Source of the DNA: Bedellia somnulentella
Taxonomy: Eukaryota > Arthropoda > Insecta > Lepidoptera > Bedelliidae
Direction: 5' to 3'
Assembly: GCA_963576735.1 (NCBI GenBank)
Contig: OY755187.1
Coordinates: forward strand, 1,426,001 to 1,490,000
DNA length: 64,000 bases
Shown here piece after piece: positions 41,568 to 51,999 of the stretch; the first letter of the stretch is position 1; each line of letters begins with the position of its first letter. The notes beneath the pieces are model-generated. The model made no database searches and was not told the DNA's origin. It was given only the letters and a program-made list of their open reading frames with translations. Position numbers and translations under genes: made by a program.

Positions 41568-41875
41568 CACATACACACACCCCTGAGATATCGTGGATCA
41601 AAACAATTTTGCTTTAAATATTGTTATTAATATCTATTTTATTTCCTCTTAAAATTGTATGTATTTGAGTTACTTGCTATAAAAAAAACATGTGTTGAAA
41701 ATCAAATGTAACGTAAAAACAAGATTATTGTTAGATATGTTTTCTGTACACCTGTGAACATCTGTCATTGGCCTTACTTGATTTCTATTATTAACTGTGT
41801 ATTATTACTTATGTCGCTGTTGATGTTCCTAATAAAAATAAATAAATAAAAAATAAATAAATAAATAAATATACA
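41429..41875 (+). other. LINE-2 3' UTR with CA and AAAT microsatellites
   Basis: (CA)n at 41510-41565 and (AAAT)n at 41835-41870. The latter is the reverse-transcription tail. Confidence 0.65.
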
Positions 41876-41934
41876 TCGTTTGTGCGCCTTCTATCAATGA
41901 GGGTGTGGCTGAGGTAGTCAATATTCTAATAATT

Positions 41935-42190
41935 AGACGATAAATAAAGGAAAGAAAAAATTCGACACCGGCGGGTATCGAACTCGCGACCTCGGGTATA
42001 CGTCCCCGTCGCTCTGCCAATTGAGTTACAGTGTCAATGGCTTCCAGTGCGAAATTCTTCTATCCTTTGTTTCTTTTACACTTTTTTAAGTACTAGGTTC
42101 GATCCCCGCCGGTGTCGAAATTTTTCTTTTCTTTATTTATTAGTAATAATCCCCACACGAGGTTTTCATGAACAAAAACATTCAAATTAA
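41935..42190. repeat. SINE-C inverted composite, copy 3
   Basis: Left minus part (CGACACCGGCGGGTATCGAA, tRNA-like text back to AATTGAGTTACAGTGTCAAT and upstream block); right plus part from GGTTCGATCCCCGCCGGTGT through the tail. Changes in left and right arms match each other (CCGGCGGG / CCCGCCGG), as if arms were homogenised. Confidence 0.75.
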
Positions 42191-42360
42191 GATAAGATAA
42201 GAAACACATTTATTCATTGCTACACAGTTAACAATATAACTAAAAACATTAAAAACGAAACTAAATAAAAACTAAACAAAAAAAAACAAAAATATAAATA
42301 ACAAGATTTTAAAAACAAGAGTTAACATTAAAAGTTAATGTCACAAGCCATACCCTGCGT
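42190..42360 (-). mobile_element. LINE-like 3' end
   Basis: 'agataagaaacacatttatt' at the left and A-rich text fit a minus-strand LINE tail; no ORF. Confidence 0.35.
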
Positions 42361-42361
42361 A

Positions 42362-42445
42362 GCAATAAATTGGCGGCTGACTCAGCATTATCGTTGTGAG
42401 TAAGTGCTCACAACACAACACTGATTTTCAGTCACCGCCAGGAAA
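42362..42445. repeat. Inverted-repeat pair member (with 43690-43765)
   Basis: GGCGGCTGACTCAGCATTAT ... CACTGATTTTCAGTCACCGC matches 43690-43765 in reverse. Each contains a small hairpin (TTGTGAG...CTCACAA). Confidence 0.55.
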
Positions 42446-42510
42446 CGCACGGACTAATGAAAACTAAATAACTAAACTCAGTGCATAATAAAAAAATAGT
42501 CAATATTATA

Positions 42511-42588
42511 TACTCACGGCTGTAAATCCCTGGAAGGCGTAGCCAGAGCTAAGGAATTAGAAATTCCTCAGCCACTTTTGGAAATTAC
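42511..42588 (-). repeat. SINE-A 3' third
   Basis: TATACTCACGGCTGTAAATC to CAGCCACTTTTGGAAATTA; 5' truncated. Confidence 0.75.
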
Positions 42589-42828
42589 GTAAAATATAAT
42601 TAGTAATTGTACCTTTTCGTCAACCAATCGAAACCAGATTTGAAATAAAGATAATTAAATTACAAGTAAGTACAAGTTGCTTGAGAAAAAAATATGATAG
42701 ATAGTGGTTGTGAGATTTTTAAGTTAAGAAAACATAATAAGAAACATATTCTGAAACACAGACACTCAATCTCCGAAATTAATATAAACTGGTTCTACCG
42801 ATACAACTATGTTAACTGTATTTATAAT

Positions 42829-43189
42829 GATAACGACGTGATAGCTCAATGGGTAGAACTCAAGCGACTAGTGTTCAAATCCCGGGTCGGGCCTACACCA
42901 ATTTGTCTTTTCTAAAGACATATGTGTGGTTAATTTATCATGGTTGTTAACGGTGAGGGAAAGCATCGTGAGGAAACCCACATGACTGAGTTGTACTTAG
43001 TCACGTGACAGTGTATTCGTACAAAACGGCGATAGGCCTGCCCCCTATCACGTGAGTACACTGTCCATGCAAAACGTGGGTACTCTGAATACCAGGTGAC
43101 AAATTCACGTGATGTTCAGAAGTATTAGTACCTCTGCCAACCCCTTCGGGGATATTCGGCGTGAACGTTTATGTTTATGTTTGTATGTA
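42829..43189 (+). repeat. SINE-B, near full-length tRNA-derived SINE
   Basis: The tRNA-like head has an A box (GATAGCTCAATGGGT, about 42839-42853) and a B box (GTTCAAATCC, 42873-42882), the pol III internal promoter. The body carries CATATGTGTGGTTAATTTAT, CGTGAGGAAACCCACATG and GATAGGCCTGCCCCCTATCA (a perfect small hairpin region). The 3' end CTCTGCCAACCCCTTCGGGG, ATATTCGGCGTGAACG and TTTATG-type tail is the one shared with SINE-A and the RTE LINE. About 350 bp. Confidence 0.85.
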
Positions 43190-43685
43190 AATGAAAATGA
43201 AATTTTTCGACACGCTTAATTGGGAGTGTAAAGCCGTTTAATTAAAACTGTGACATTTTGTTCATCATTAAGTACTCGTCAAAAGAGATTGAACACAATC
43301 AAAATACCTACTGACAAAGAGCTTTCCGTTTTTTATTACACTGTGTTAAAATTTATTGTGACATTATATGCAGTTTCTTGCTTATTTTATGAATTTTAGT
43401 TGAATTGTAAATATTAGTTATCAATAGTTTTATAAATTCGCTTCGTCTTAGCATAGCAGACATTCCATAGAAAACAGCTGTGTTTTATTTTGCTATTGTC
43501 TTTTTTCTTCGCCTACAAATTATTATGAAAAGCTAACTTGTTGCACAATTAATAAGTGTGTTGAAAGAACAATAGTATGGCACACGAAATAAATTAGTTA
43601 TTACAGCGCTCTAATCGTTCAAACCAATGTTATGTTTTACAATCAATTGGCTGTAGTGATTTAAACTCATGTATGGTCCGTGTGT
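43190..43685. other. Unassigned spacer
   Basis: No motif recognised. Confidence 0.3.
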
Positions 43686-43689
43686 CACT

Positions 43690-43765
43690 ACAAGTCTGGC
43701 GCTGACTGAAAATCAGTGTTGTGAGGTAAAACTCACAACGACAACGCTGAGTCAGACGCCATTTT
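43690..43765. repeat. Inverted-repeat pair member (with 42362-42445)
   Basis: GGCGCTGACTGAAAATCAGT ... AACGCTGAGTCAGACGCC, reverse of the other member. Confidence 0.55.
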
Positions 43766-43887
43766 GTTGTTTTCGCGCATTATGTGAGATCAAACACTGT
43801 TTTTATTGTTAAATGTTTTTTTCCTATGTTTATTTTGTAAAAATATTTACAAGTTTATAAGCGACTGGCAACAAATAAACGTTTTTT

Positions 43888-43917
43888 CTTCTTCTTCTTC
43901 TTCTTCTTCTTCTTCTA
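43888..43917 (+). repeat. (TTC)n microsatellite
   Basis: About nine TTC units. Confidence 0.9.
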
Positions 43918-44000
43918 ATCCTTATTTCATAGTAATGCTTAAATTTGCTCCCTTATGGCATAATTTACTCTTATACTATTTATGCAATAAGGTTTTTTGG

Positions 44001-44558
44001 TAATAAATAAAGGAAAGAAAAATTTCGACACAGGCGGGATTCGAACCCGTGACCTCGGGTATACGCCCCCCGTCGCTCTTGCCGAATTTTTTACTAATTC
44101 GGAAGGGCCACTTGTCTATCTTTTCAGGTAGAATGCAAATGTTGAAAACGCCTAACTATCACATAATTTAAATCTTTTATTTCATGAAAACCTCATGTGG
44201 GGATTATAACTAATAAATAAAGAATAAATAAAGGAAAGAAAAATTTCGACACAGGCGGGTTCGAATCCCGCCTGTGTCGAAATTTTTCTTTCCTTTATTT
44301 ATTCTTTATTTATTAGTTATAATCCCCACATGAGGTTTTCATGAAATAAAAGATTTAAATTATGTGATAGTTAGGCGTTTTCAACATTTGCATTCTACCT
44401 GAAAAGATAGACAAGTGGCCTTCCGAATTAGTAAAAAATTCGGCAAGAGCGACGGGGGCGTATACCCGAGGTCGCGGGTTCGAAATCCCGCCTGTGTCGA
44501 AATTTTTCTTTCCTTTATTTATTAGTAATAATCCCCACATGAGGTTTTCATGAACAAA
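44001..44558. repeat. SINE-C large palindrome
   Basis: Left arm 44001-44259 and right arm 44267-44525 are reverse complements with only a few one-base differences. The 7-base centre is TTCGAAT within GGCGGG-TTCGAAT-CCCGCC. Each arm contains, from the centre out: T-arm text, the SINE-C tail, a block ('gataggcatt'-like upstream text with GACAAGTGGCC), a partial tRNA-like body with CGGGTATACGCC, and a second T-arm and tail. The right side continues to 44558 with the normal tail. Confidence 0.9.
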
Positions 44559-44573
44559 AAAAAAATTAAATTA

Positions 44574-45185
44574 AGGTTTTTTGGTCATAAGAGTTTTTTT
44601 TTCAATGGCTTGTAGTTAGGTACTTCCATGCCGAATTTGGATCCCAATTTAAACAAATCTACCATAGCAGTAAAAGTATCTATTTGCCTTGTAAAGTAAG
44701 AATTACTTAAAAAAAACAAATTAATTTCGTGAAAATAAACTCAAATATTTTCTTTCCGACAAGGCATGCGGGATTTCGTGACGATACCAGCGGCATCTAT
44801 GGGCAACCATTTTGAATTAGAACAAAACAGCATACCTCAAACCGCACATTTCAAAATGAAAATACTCAGCAACATTTCCAAACGATTTATGTATTAAATT
44901 GTTTGCGGCGAAATATTACGAAAATAGCTGACCCGATAATGGACGGAATTTCGTTTAAAAATCTATGAATATAAATTGATGTTTAATGCGTTTCGATAAA
45001 CTAAACAGTATTATCCTGAGTGTAATCAAATTTAACATGCATCTCATTATGTTAATACTGTCATGTTTTTTTAAACCGATGTTTATGGTTTATCTCATAA
45101 TAAAGTAACAATACTCAAATGTATTTAGTACCAATATGACCTCTTGTTATCTTGAAAAGTAACCAATAAGTATATATATTTATAT
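44574..45185. other. Unassigned spacer
   Basis: AT-rich; no gene, SINE or LINE match recognised. Confidence 0.35.
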
Positions 45186-45187
45186 TT

Positions 45188-45393
45188 CTGTCGGTGGGAG
45201 TAAGAGGCGACTAACGGTATTGGGGCTTTTAAGGGATTTTAGGGCGATGCGTTTGGAGACCCATCAGCAACAACCTTTATTTTGTCATCTTTTCCCCACT
45301 AAAATATCCAAAAGTGGCTGAGGAATTTTAAATTCCTTAACTCTGGCTACCCCTTCTAGGGATTTATAGCCGTGAGTATTTGTATGTATGTAT
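45188..45393 (+). repeat. SINE-A copy, head missing
   Basis: Starts at TTTCTGTCGGTGGG; 3' end and (TATG)n tail intact. Confidence 0.85.
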
Positions 45394-45679
45394 GTATATG
45401 TTTTGATTTTTATTTAAAATATATTTCAATATCATTTAGCCTAGTACGTAACGCAAGACGATGTTCTTCAATTTAAACAAATAACTATTATTAAGCTTCA
45501 CAAATTGTGACAGTGCCTTTACAAAACTATATACAAAAGACGTATTGTTCGTCTGTCTGTCTCCAGCCGAAATTTGCTTACGTGAAACCAATTAAATAAC
45601 TTATTCGCGCGTAAATTATTTTGTTTTGGGTACTTTGTGTTACGATAGTAACTGGAGACCTTGAACTTCTTTATCAGAC

Positions 45680-45930
45680 ATACATACATTTACATATACT
45701 CACGGCTATAAATACCTAGAAGGGGTAGCCAGAGCTTCGGAATAACAAATTCCTCAGCCACTTTTAGAAGTCGAGTGGGAAAAAGATTGTAAAGTAAATT
45801 TTATTGGTGATGGGTCTCCAACCGCATCGTCCAAAAATCACTTAAAAGGCCCCAATATCCTTAGCCGCCTTTTACGAACACCCACGGGAAGAAATGGGAT
45901 AGTGCTATTCTAAGCCGACACTACACAGAT
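45680..45930 (-). repeat. SINE-A copy, full length
   Basis: Minus; tail ACATACATTTACATATAC, head at right. Confidence 0.85.
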
Positions 45931-46093
45931 AAATTTAAAGTTAAACATTTCGAAATACATTAAAGTTAATATTATATTTTTCCAAATATTATGGGAATAT
46001 TTATAAGAAACATTTAATAGATCCCTAAAATTTCTTAACATTTATTTAGACAGTAACAATTTGACAAATTATTTGTATTTTTATTATTATTTA

Positions 46094-47000
46094 CTAGTGG
46101 ATCGTCCCAGCTTCGCACGGGTAGCGTTGTTTTTTAAATATCTGAGGTTTCTTTCTTTATTCACTGCTCAAGCATTGTGAAATTCAGCGCAATGTTTCCA
46201 ATTTATTAAATTTATAGCACTCCCTAAACAGTGTAGTTTGGTGATTTTTAATGCGCTTTAATGAACGGTTCAGTTCAAATCAAAATAAATCATTACGTGT
46301 TGTAGGATGCAACTACTAGCGCCATCAAGTATTTTATAAGTAAATTAGTAACGATTCGGTTTTGGTCACGGGCGCGATGGCTTATTTTATGTATAATTTC
46401 GGTGTTTGTCTACCGATTTCTATGATTATTTTTTTATTGAATAGGTAATAATTTTACCTTTTTTAAATTAGGGATAAGTGAGAGGTTTACAAACGTAAGA
46501 GTAAACAAATATAATCAGAATGTTCCGAACTGCTAAGCTATCAGGAATTACACGTGTTATTGTGAGTCAACCGTAAAAGATAGACATAAACTGTTGCTAT
46601 TTTTTTTTAGATAATTTTATGAAGAATATTTCCGTCATACATGATTTCTACTATTATATTCATTAAGGCTGCACACGCGACGGAAGCTTAAAAAATGGAG
46701 TAACTTCTCCCGTTTTCCCAAAATTTCCCAAAATTCCCCTTTACTACTCTGCTGGAAAGTATACAAAAACCTGTGCAGGAGTATAAAGAATAATTGTACC
46801 AAGTTTCGTTAAAATCCGTCGAGTAGTTTTCGTTTCCATAAGGAACATACAAACCGACAGACAGACAGACAGACAGACAAAAATTTTACTGATTGCATTT
46901 TTGGCATCAGTATCGATCCCTAATCACAACCTGATAGTTATTTTGAAAATATATTTCATGTACAGAATTGACCTCCCTACAGATTTATTATAAGTATAGA
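46094..47000 (-). mobile_element. Non-autonomous Helitron, inverted relative of 36866-37850
   Basis: The minus strand starts TCTATACTTATAATAAATCT and ends GATCCACTAG. The two copies are similar over most of their length, with a shorter CTGT microsatellite here and a deletion near 46280. Site A|T. Confidence 0.8.
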
Positions 47001-47029
47001 TTATACTATTGTCTGATTCACTAAAGCAC

Positions 47030-47266
47030 TGGGCGATTTGGTTGGAGACCCTTCACCAAAAACCTTTGTTTTACAATCGTATCCCTTCACAACTTTCAAA
47101 AGTGGCTGGAATTAAGGGATTTTCGGGCGATGCGGTTGGAGACCCATCACCAACCTTTATTTTACCATCTTTTCCCCACGCAACTTCCAAAAGTGGCCGA
47201 GAAATTTTCAATTCCTTAGCTCTGGCTACCCCTTCTAGGGATTTACAGCCGTGAGTATATGTATGG
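47030..47266 (+). repeat. Two partial SINE-A copies in tandem
   Basis: GGGCGATTTGGTTGGAGACC ... AAAAGTGGCTGGAATT, then AAGGGATTTTCGGGCGATGC through the tail: the same central block twice in direct order. Confidence 0.75.
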
Positions 47267-47580
47267 ACATTAGAAACCTGAACCGAACGTTATTAATACA
47301 TTAACCTAACCCCACACACAATGCGATATAATGTAGTTACAGTAAGTAGATATCGATAATGTGATCAGTCGGAGTGTATAGCGCACTCTGTTTCGGCCGT
47401 TAGCTTTTATAGTGCGGAGCGACCTTTATGGACCACTGATGTAGGCGACTTACGGACTGATATTCTGATAATGTGAATATTTGTGTGTTTAGGGATTTCT
47501 AGCTTGATAGAGACTTTAAGTTTGGTATTTTAGAATTTAAATGGCCTAGTTGATACAATAAACGTTGTCGTGGTTCAAAA
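47267..47580. other. Unassigned spacer
   Basis: No motif recognised. Confidence 0.3.
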
Positions 47581-47828
47581 AGCTGTGTAGTGTTGTCTTA
47601 GGCTTAGAATAGCACTACCCCATTTCTTCCGGTGGGTGTACGTAAGAGGCGACTAGAGGACTTGGGGCTTTTTAAGGGATTTTTGGGCGATGCGGTTGGA
47701 GACCCATCACCAACAACCTTTATTCCACCATCTATTCCCCACTCAACTTCCAAAAGTGGCCGAGGAATTTCTAATTTCTCAGCTCTTGCTTACCCTTTTA
47801 GGGATTTATAGCCGTGAGTATATGTATG
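47581..47828 (+). repeat. SINE-A copy, full length
   Basis: A 7-base repeat in the head (TGTCTTAGGCTTAG). Confidence 0.85.
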
Positions 47829-47871
47829 GTTCAAAAAATTTGATGTAAATGGGTACCATTCATATGACGAC

Positions 47872-47985
47872 GTTCGTGGCCGAGTGGATAGGTGACCAGC
47901 TTCTCGGTCCGGAGGTTGCGGGTTCGATCCACGCTCAGAGCAACTTTGTGTGATGAGCATAAATGATTGTTTCTTAGCCTTTGAT
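47872..47985 (+). repeat. tRNA-derived SINE head (third type)
   Basis: GTTCGTGGCCGAGTGGATAG resembles a class II tRNA 5' half (A box), and GCGGGTTCGATCCACGC is a B box/T arm with a 5-bp stem. The acceptor stem does not close well and the flank (TTTGTGTGATGAGCATAAAT) reads as a SINE body, so I do not call a functional tRNA. Confidence 0.5.
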
Positions 47986-47995
47986 GTTATTTATG

Positions 47996-48242
47996 TACAT
48001 ACATACATATACTCACGGCTATAAATCCCTAGAAGGGGTAGCCAGAGCTAACGAATTAGAAATTCCTCAGCAACTTTTGGAAGTTGCGTGGGGAAAAGAT
48101 GGTAAAATAAAGGTTGTTGGTGATGGGTCTCCAACCGCATCGCCCAAAAATCCCTTAAAAAGCCCCAATACCGTTAGTCGCCTCGTATGTACACCCACCG
48201 GAAGAAAAGGGGTAGTGCTATTCTAAGCCGACACTACACAGC
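47996..48242 (-). repeat. SINE-A copy, full length
   Basis: Majority type; followed by a partial duplication of the head (CACTACACAG). Confidence 0.85.
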
Positions 48243-48339
48243 ACTACACAGTGTGTATTATAAAACATCAAATACTTGTGGTCCGCCTCGGCTCCGCACG
48301 GATGGTGTTATTATTTTTTACTGCTCACCCTCTACGATA

Positions 48340-48470
48340 TTTAGCGTGATGATATTTATTTATTTATTCATTCGGCACACAAACAGTATTATGACATAGC
48401 ATTAGTAAACAAATTAAAAAAATAATACATATTCGGACATAATACCAAAAATCTGTGTACACAGCATGAT
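48340..48470 (-). mobile_element. LINE-like 3' end
   Basis: (TTTA)n then 'ttcattcggcacacaaac' is a common look of minus-strand LINE tails; family unknown. Confidence 0.35.
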
Positions 48471-48791
48471 ATTAAATAATCAGTTGAGATGACAACTTAA
48501 AAAATATATTAGTATAGTTAATTTAGGTTTTTTTTATTATTATAATTATTTATTAATTTAATATCATTAATGTAACTTACAAATAAAATGAAGACTATTT
48601 ACAAAAGGAACGGGAAAGGGGCTAGATTTGTACATGATAAGCACAACATAAAAACAACTAGATAAGTAATAAAATAATGGAAAATTGAGATTATATATAT
48701 CCTATGTCCTTTTATAGGTTCTAACTACCTCTACACCAAATCGGTTCATTCGTTATTGAGTTATAAATAGTGTAACTAACACCACTTTCTT

Positions 48792-48796
<5 letters not shown>

Positions 48797-48838
<42 letters not shown>
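48797..48838. repeat. (TA)n microsatellite
   Basis: About 20 TA units. Confidence 0.9.
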
Positions 48839-48841
<3 letters not shown>

Positions 48842-49215
48842 GTACCAGTAATATTTTTGGGGACCCGATTGCATTTACGAATAAATTTTATACCGGTAAA
48901 TTTATATCTATAAAAAATTATAGTTCTTCATGATAAATTTTACTTGTTTAAGATTCGGTAACTTCATCATTTTTTTGGTATTCAGAATCAGTGAAATTTT
49001 ACCAATGAGTTTACCTGATCAATCTTGGTATATTAAATCAACGAAGAATAATTAATAGTCAATTCGTTCAAGAGTCATTCTCCCATCCTTTTGTAAAATT
49101 CAATTACAAATAATCTCCTTCTTCCTAATTGATGTATATCAATATCATTTACTTACCAGTAACGAACGATAAAAATATGAACTCATTTATAAAACACATA
49201 ACGTCATATAAATAT
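48839..49215. other. Unassigned spacer
   Basis: AT-rich; no motif recognised. Confidence 0.3.
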
Positions 49216-49221
49216 AACGAA

Positions 49222-49590
49222 ATACTGTGATCCGTGAACGAGTAGGTTTGAAATATGACGTAGTATGCAAGATAGAAAAAGGAATGTTGAGGTGGTTTGG
49301 GCACATAGAGAGGATGGTTGAAAATAAAGTAGCGAAAGAGATATATAGAGGCAATGTGGATGGGATTGTTAGTAGAGGACGGCCTCGTAAAACGTTTCTT
49401 GACCAGATAGAAAACGTTCTTATAAAGGCGGGGGTCCGAAGTGAGAAGAATAAAAGAGCATGTATGAGAAGAATAATGAATGTAAGGGAAGCAAGAGAGG
49501 TTTGTCAAGATCGTACTAAGTGGCGATCGATAGTCTCTGCCTACACCAATGGGAATAATGGGCGTAAGTATAAGTAAGTAAGTAAGTAAG
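49222..49590 (+). mobile_element. RTE-type LINE 3' end with open reading frame
   Basis: 5' truncated, but the remaining ~115 codons are open: VIRERVGLKYDVVCKI, LRWFGHIERM, GRPRKTFLDQIENVLIKAGV, NKRACMRRIMNV, CQDRTKWRSIVSAY. This is the carboxy end of an RTE-clade reverse transcriptase ORF (RWFGHVxRM and RWR motifs). It ends CTACACCAATGGGAATAATG then GGCGTAAG and a (TAAG)n tail, the shared 3' structure. Confidence 0.8.
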
Positions 49591-49689
49591 AATAACGTCA
49601 TCTAGTAAGGTTATTCAAACTACAGGAAGTTTTGGTATCCCAAACCAAAAACAAATCTCAATTGATCTCGTCGGCATATCAAGCCCTTC

Positions 49690-49998
49690 TCAGTGTCAAT
49701 ATGTGTCCTCACCGAGGAGCTTGGACCTACCGATTTACCCATAGTTCACCACGCTGGTCAAACGAGGGTTGACAGGCTAACGATAACTATCGTGACCGTA
49801 GCCATAACTGACAGCTTAACGTGCCCTCCGAAGCACGGAATCATCTTTATCTTCAGATAATCAGGTGCTTTAAGATTGATATATCCGTCAAAAATTGGTT
49901 ACAAGTAACAACTTAAATATGTAAGTGAATCCTCGGGGATAGAACCCTAGTCCCCCAGATTTGAAACCGAGTGCTTTACCACAAGACCATCGAGACAG
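49690..49998 (-). repeat. tRNA-derived SINE (fourth type)
   Basis: Minus strand head: CTCGATGGTCTTGTGGTAAA (A box) and GGGTTCTATCCCCGAGGA (B box), then body text 'gattccgtgcttcggaggg' and 'gtcaaccctcgtttgacc'. Tail unclear. Confidence 0.6.
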
Positions 49999-50170
49999 TA
50001 GTAGTGGCTAAAAAGATAGTGGATATATAGATAGATAGATTAAGCCTTCCCACTCGCGAAACATGTATTTTTTCATGCACGCAACTGACAGAATTGTGAT
50101 TCTTCTATTAATGCCTCCAGTATAGCTTTTTCACTGAACACAAATTATAAAGCGAATCACATAATACCAA
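49999..50170. other. Spacer with (ATAG)n
   Basis: Short microsatellite ATAGATAGATAG; nothing else recognised. Confidence 0.3.
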
Positions 50171-50175
50171 ATAGA

Positions 50176-50422
50176 TACATACATACATATGCTCACGGCT
50201 ATAAATCCCTAGAAGGGGTAGCCAGAGCTAAGGAATTAGAAATTCCTCAGCCACGATTGGAAATTTTAGTAGGGAAAAGATGATAAAATAAAGATTTTTG
50301 GTGATGGGTCTCTAACCACATCGCCCAAAAATCCCTTAAAAGTCCCAATTCCGTTAGTCGCCTCTTACGTACACCCACCAGAAAAAATGGGGTAGTGTTA
50401 TTCCATGCCGACACTACACAGC
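50176..50422 (-). repeat. SINE-A copy with target duplication
   Basis: ATACCAAATA lies just left of the tail and again about 15 bases right of the head. Confidence 0.8.
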
Positions 50423-50509
50423 AAATAAATACCAATACCAAATAATACTACCGAAAAAAAACTTTAAAATATAGACCAATGATATACACGGACAGAAATA
50501 ACGAATATT

Positions 50510-50765
50510 GCCGTGTAGTGCCGGCTAAGAATGTCACTACTCCTTTCTACCCACGGGTGTCGTAAGAGGCGACTAAGGGTATGGGGTTTTTCAAATTGGT
50601 TTTTGGGCGATGCGGTTGGAGACCCATCACCAATGATCACCAATGATATTTTATTTCTACCATCTTATTCCTATCATCTTCCAAATGTGGCTGTGGAGTT
50701 TCTAGCTCTGAAGCTCTCGCTACCCCTTTTTGGGTTTTATAGCCGTGAGTATATGAATTTATGTA
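50510..50765 (+). repeat. SINE-A copy, 'CTACCCACGGG' subfamily
   Basis: GCCGTGTAGTGCCGGC, CTTTCTACCCACGGGTGTCG and CCAAATGTGGCTGTGGAG, with a short AATGATCACC duplication in the middle. Confidence 0.8.
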
Positions 50766-51060
50766 TATAGGTACAAGGTACAAGAATTTCATTTATTACC
50801 ACTCGGCTATGCAATAGTAAACTCACACTTATGTTTTTTTTTGTAGGTTTATCTAAGTTTGGTAATTAAGAATATTTCACGCCGACTGAAACACTTGACT
50901 ATCACTGAAACAATATTTTCACTTTTTAAATAAAGTTGGGAAGTTATAGTAAAGAGTGACAATAGAAAGGAATTTGTTTTCTTTGTTATTATCTTAATTT
51001 TAAAATTTAATTTAAAGTCAATACTTATTTTGCAATTCACTCCCCTTTCAAGAATTTATC
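50766..51060. other. Unassigned spacer
   Basis: AT-rich; no motif. Confidence 0.3.
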
Positions 51061-51079
51061 CATAAGTTCTATCTGATTT

Positions 51080-51197
51080 TTATTTCTGAAGCTCTAGTTA
51101 CCCCTTATTGGAAGTTATAACCGTGAGTATATTTATATATGTATTTAAAAAATAATATATATTTGAAGCAGTGCTATTCAAAGCCGTCACTACACAG
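51080..51197. repeat. SINE-A 3' end (+) facing a SINE-A head (-)
   Basis: 51080-51146 is a plus 3' piece with tail; 51165-51197 is only the head of a minus copy (AGTGCTATTC ... CACTACACAGC). Confidence 0.6.
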
Positions 51198-51710
51198 CAA
51201 TCAAGAGGTATTCAAAAAAATTTTTTTTGAATTCGGTCACAGTCAATTTACAGCCGTCTCCCGCAAGTAAACACAATCTGTCAGTGAATGCAACTCCGTT
51301 CGTGATAGTGTTCCAAATAAATTGGATACTTCTTGAAAACTTTATTCTCGTGGGGATACTTCGCAAATTTTGAGTTTGAGAAGCAAAAGTACATCGATTT
51401 TCACTCGAATAAACGACATAATAATATTGGCAGTGCATGTGTGTTGCACAACATCAAATATAAAAATTAAAAACCTCACACTCACATGGCATTCAATAAT
51501 TGACTGTAATGCAAAGCAGAGACAAGAATGTGAATGACTATATGTGAAGATAAACGAGCGATGACCTATATCATTATAGAGTTAGTCGGCAAGAAAATAT
51601 TAATTATTTATTTCATTGATCTTATCCTAGATGCATAATTATAAATAGTCTTAACTGTGTATTATTCGTGCAGAATAGCACTAAGCCATTTAATTTCGCA
51701 GTTGATTTAG
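51198..51710. other. Unassigned spacer
   Basis: No gene or repeat recognised. Confidence 0.3.
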
Positions 51711-51714
51711 AGTT

Positions 51715-51800
51715 TCGGGCATAGAGATCATCATCAGCCCATAGACTTCCACTGCTGGACATAGATAATAGAGCACTAGAATCCTACCTTGATAATCACG
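51715..51800 (-). mobile_element. LINE 3' end (RTE/Proto2-like)
   Basis: The minus strand reads ATGTCCAGCAGTGGAAGTCT then ATGGGCTGATGATGATC: the QQW-x-SMG stop region and (ATG)n tail common in lepidopteran LINE ends. Confidence 0.55.
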
Positions 51801-51999
51801 AATATTATAAAGTACTTTGAGATGGTAAAAACAATAGCTTTGCCAATAAATAAAACAAAAAAAAACAACAATAGCTAAGCTAACCACAGCCGGACGTGGT
51901 TTTCAAACAAGTTCTCCCTCCATTAGCAGATTAAGGTCTCGCGCTTCTTCTACAGCTACATCCTTGTCCGCGAAAGCTCCCAACATATTACGTATATAG

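Larger units (their letters stand above)
36377..41875 (+). mobile_element. LINE-2: non-LTR retrotransposon with three ORFs, split by a Helitron
   Basis: Order: partial ORF1 (36377-36832), inter-ORF text, Helitron (36866-37850), middle ORF (37859-38548), ORF2 (38541-41428), 3' UTR with a (CA)n run (41510-41565) and an (AAAT)n tail (41835-41870). Taking the Helitron out joins ...GGCTTACTTA to TTTATAATATG, so ORF1 and the rest probably belong to one element. 5' truncated. Confidence 0.7.

Noticed and set aside
47872..47945. Class II tRNA gene
   Set aside because: A and B boxes are present but the acceptor stem does not close cleanly and repeat-like sequence follows.
49149..49601. 150-codon minus-strand ORF
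   Set aside because: Antisense to the RTE-LINE C-terminus on the plus strand, which has the recognisable RWFGH/GRPRK motifs.
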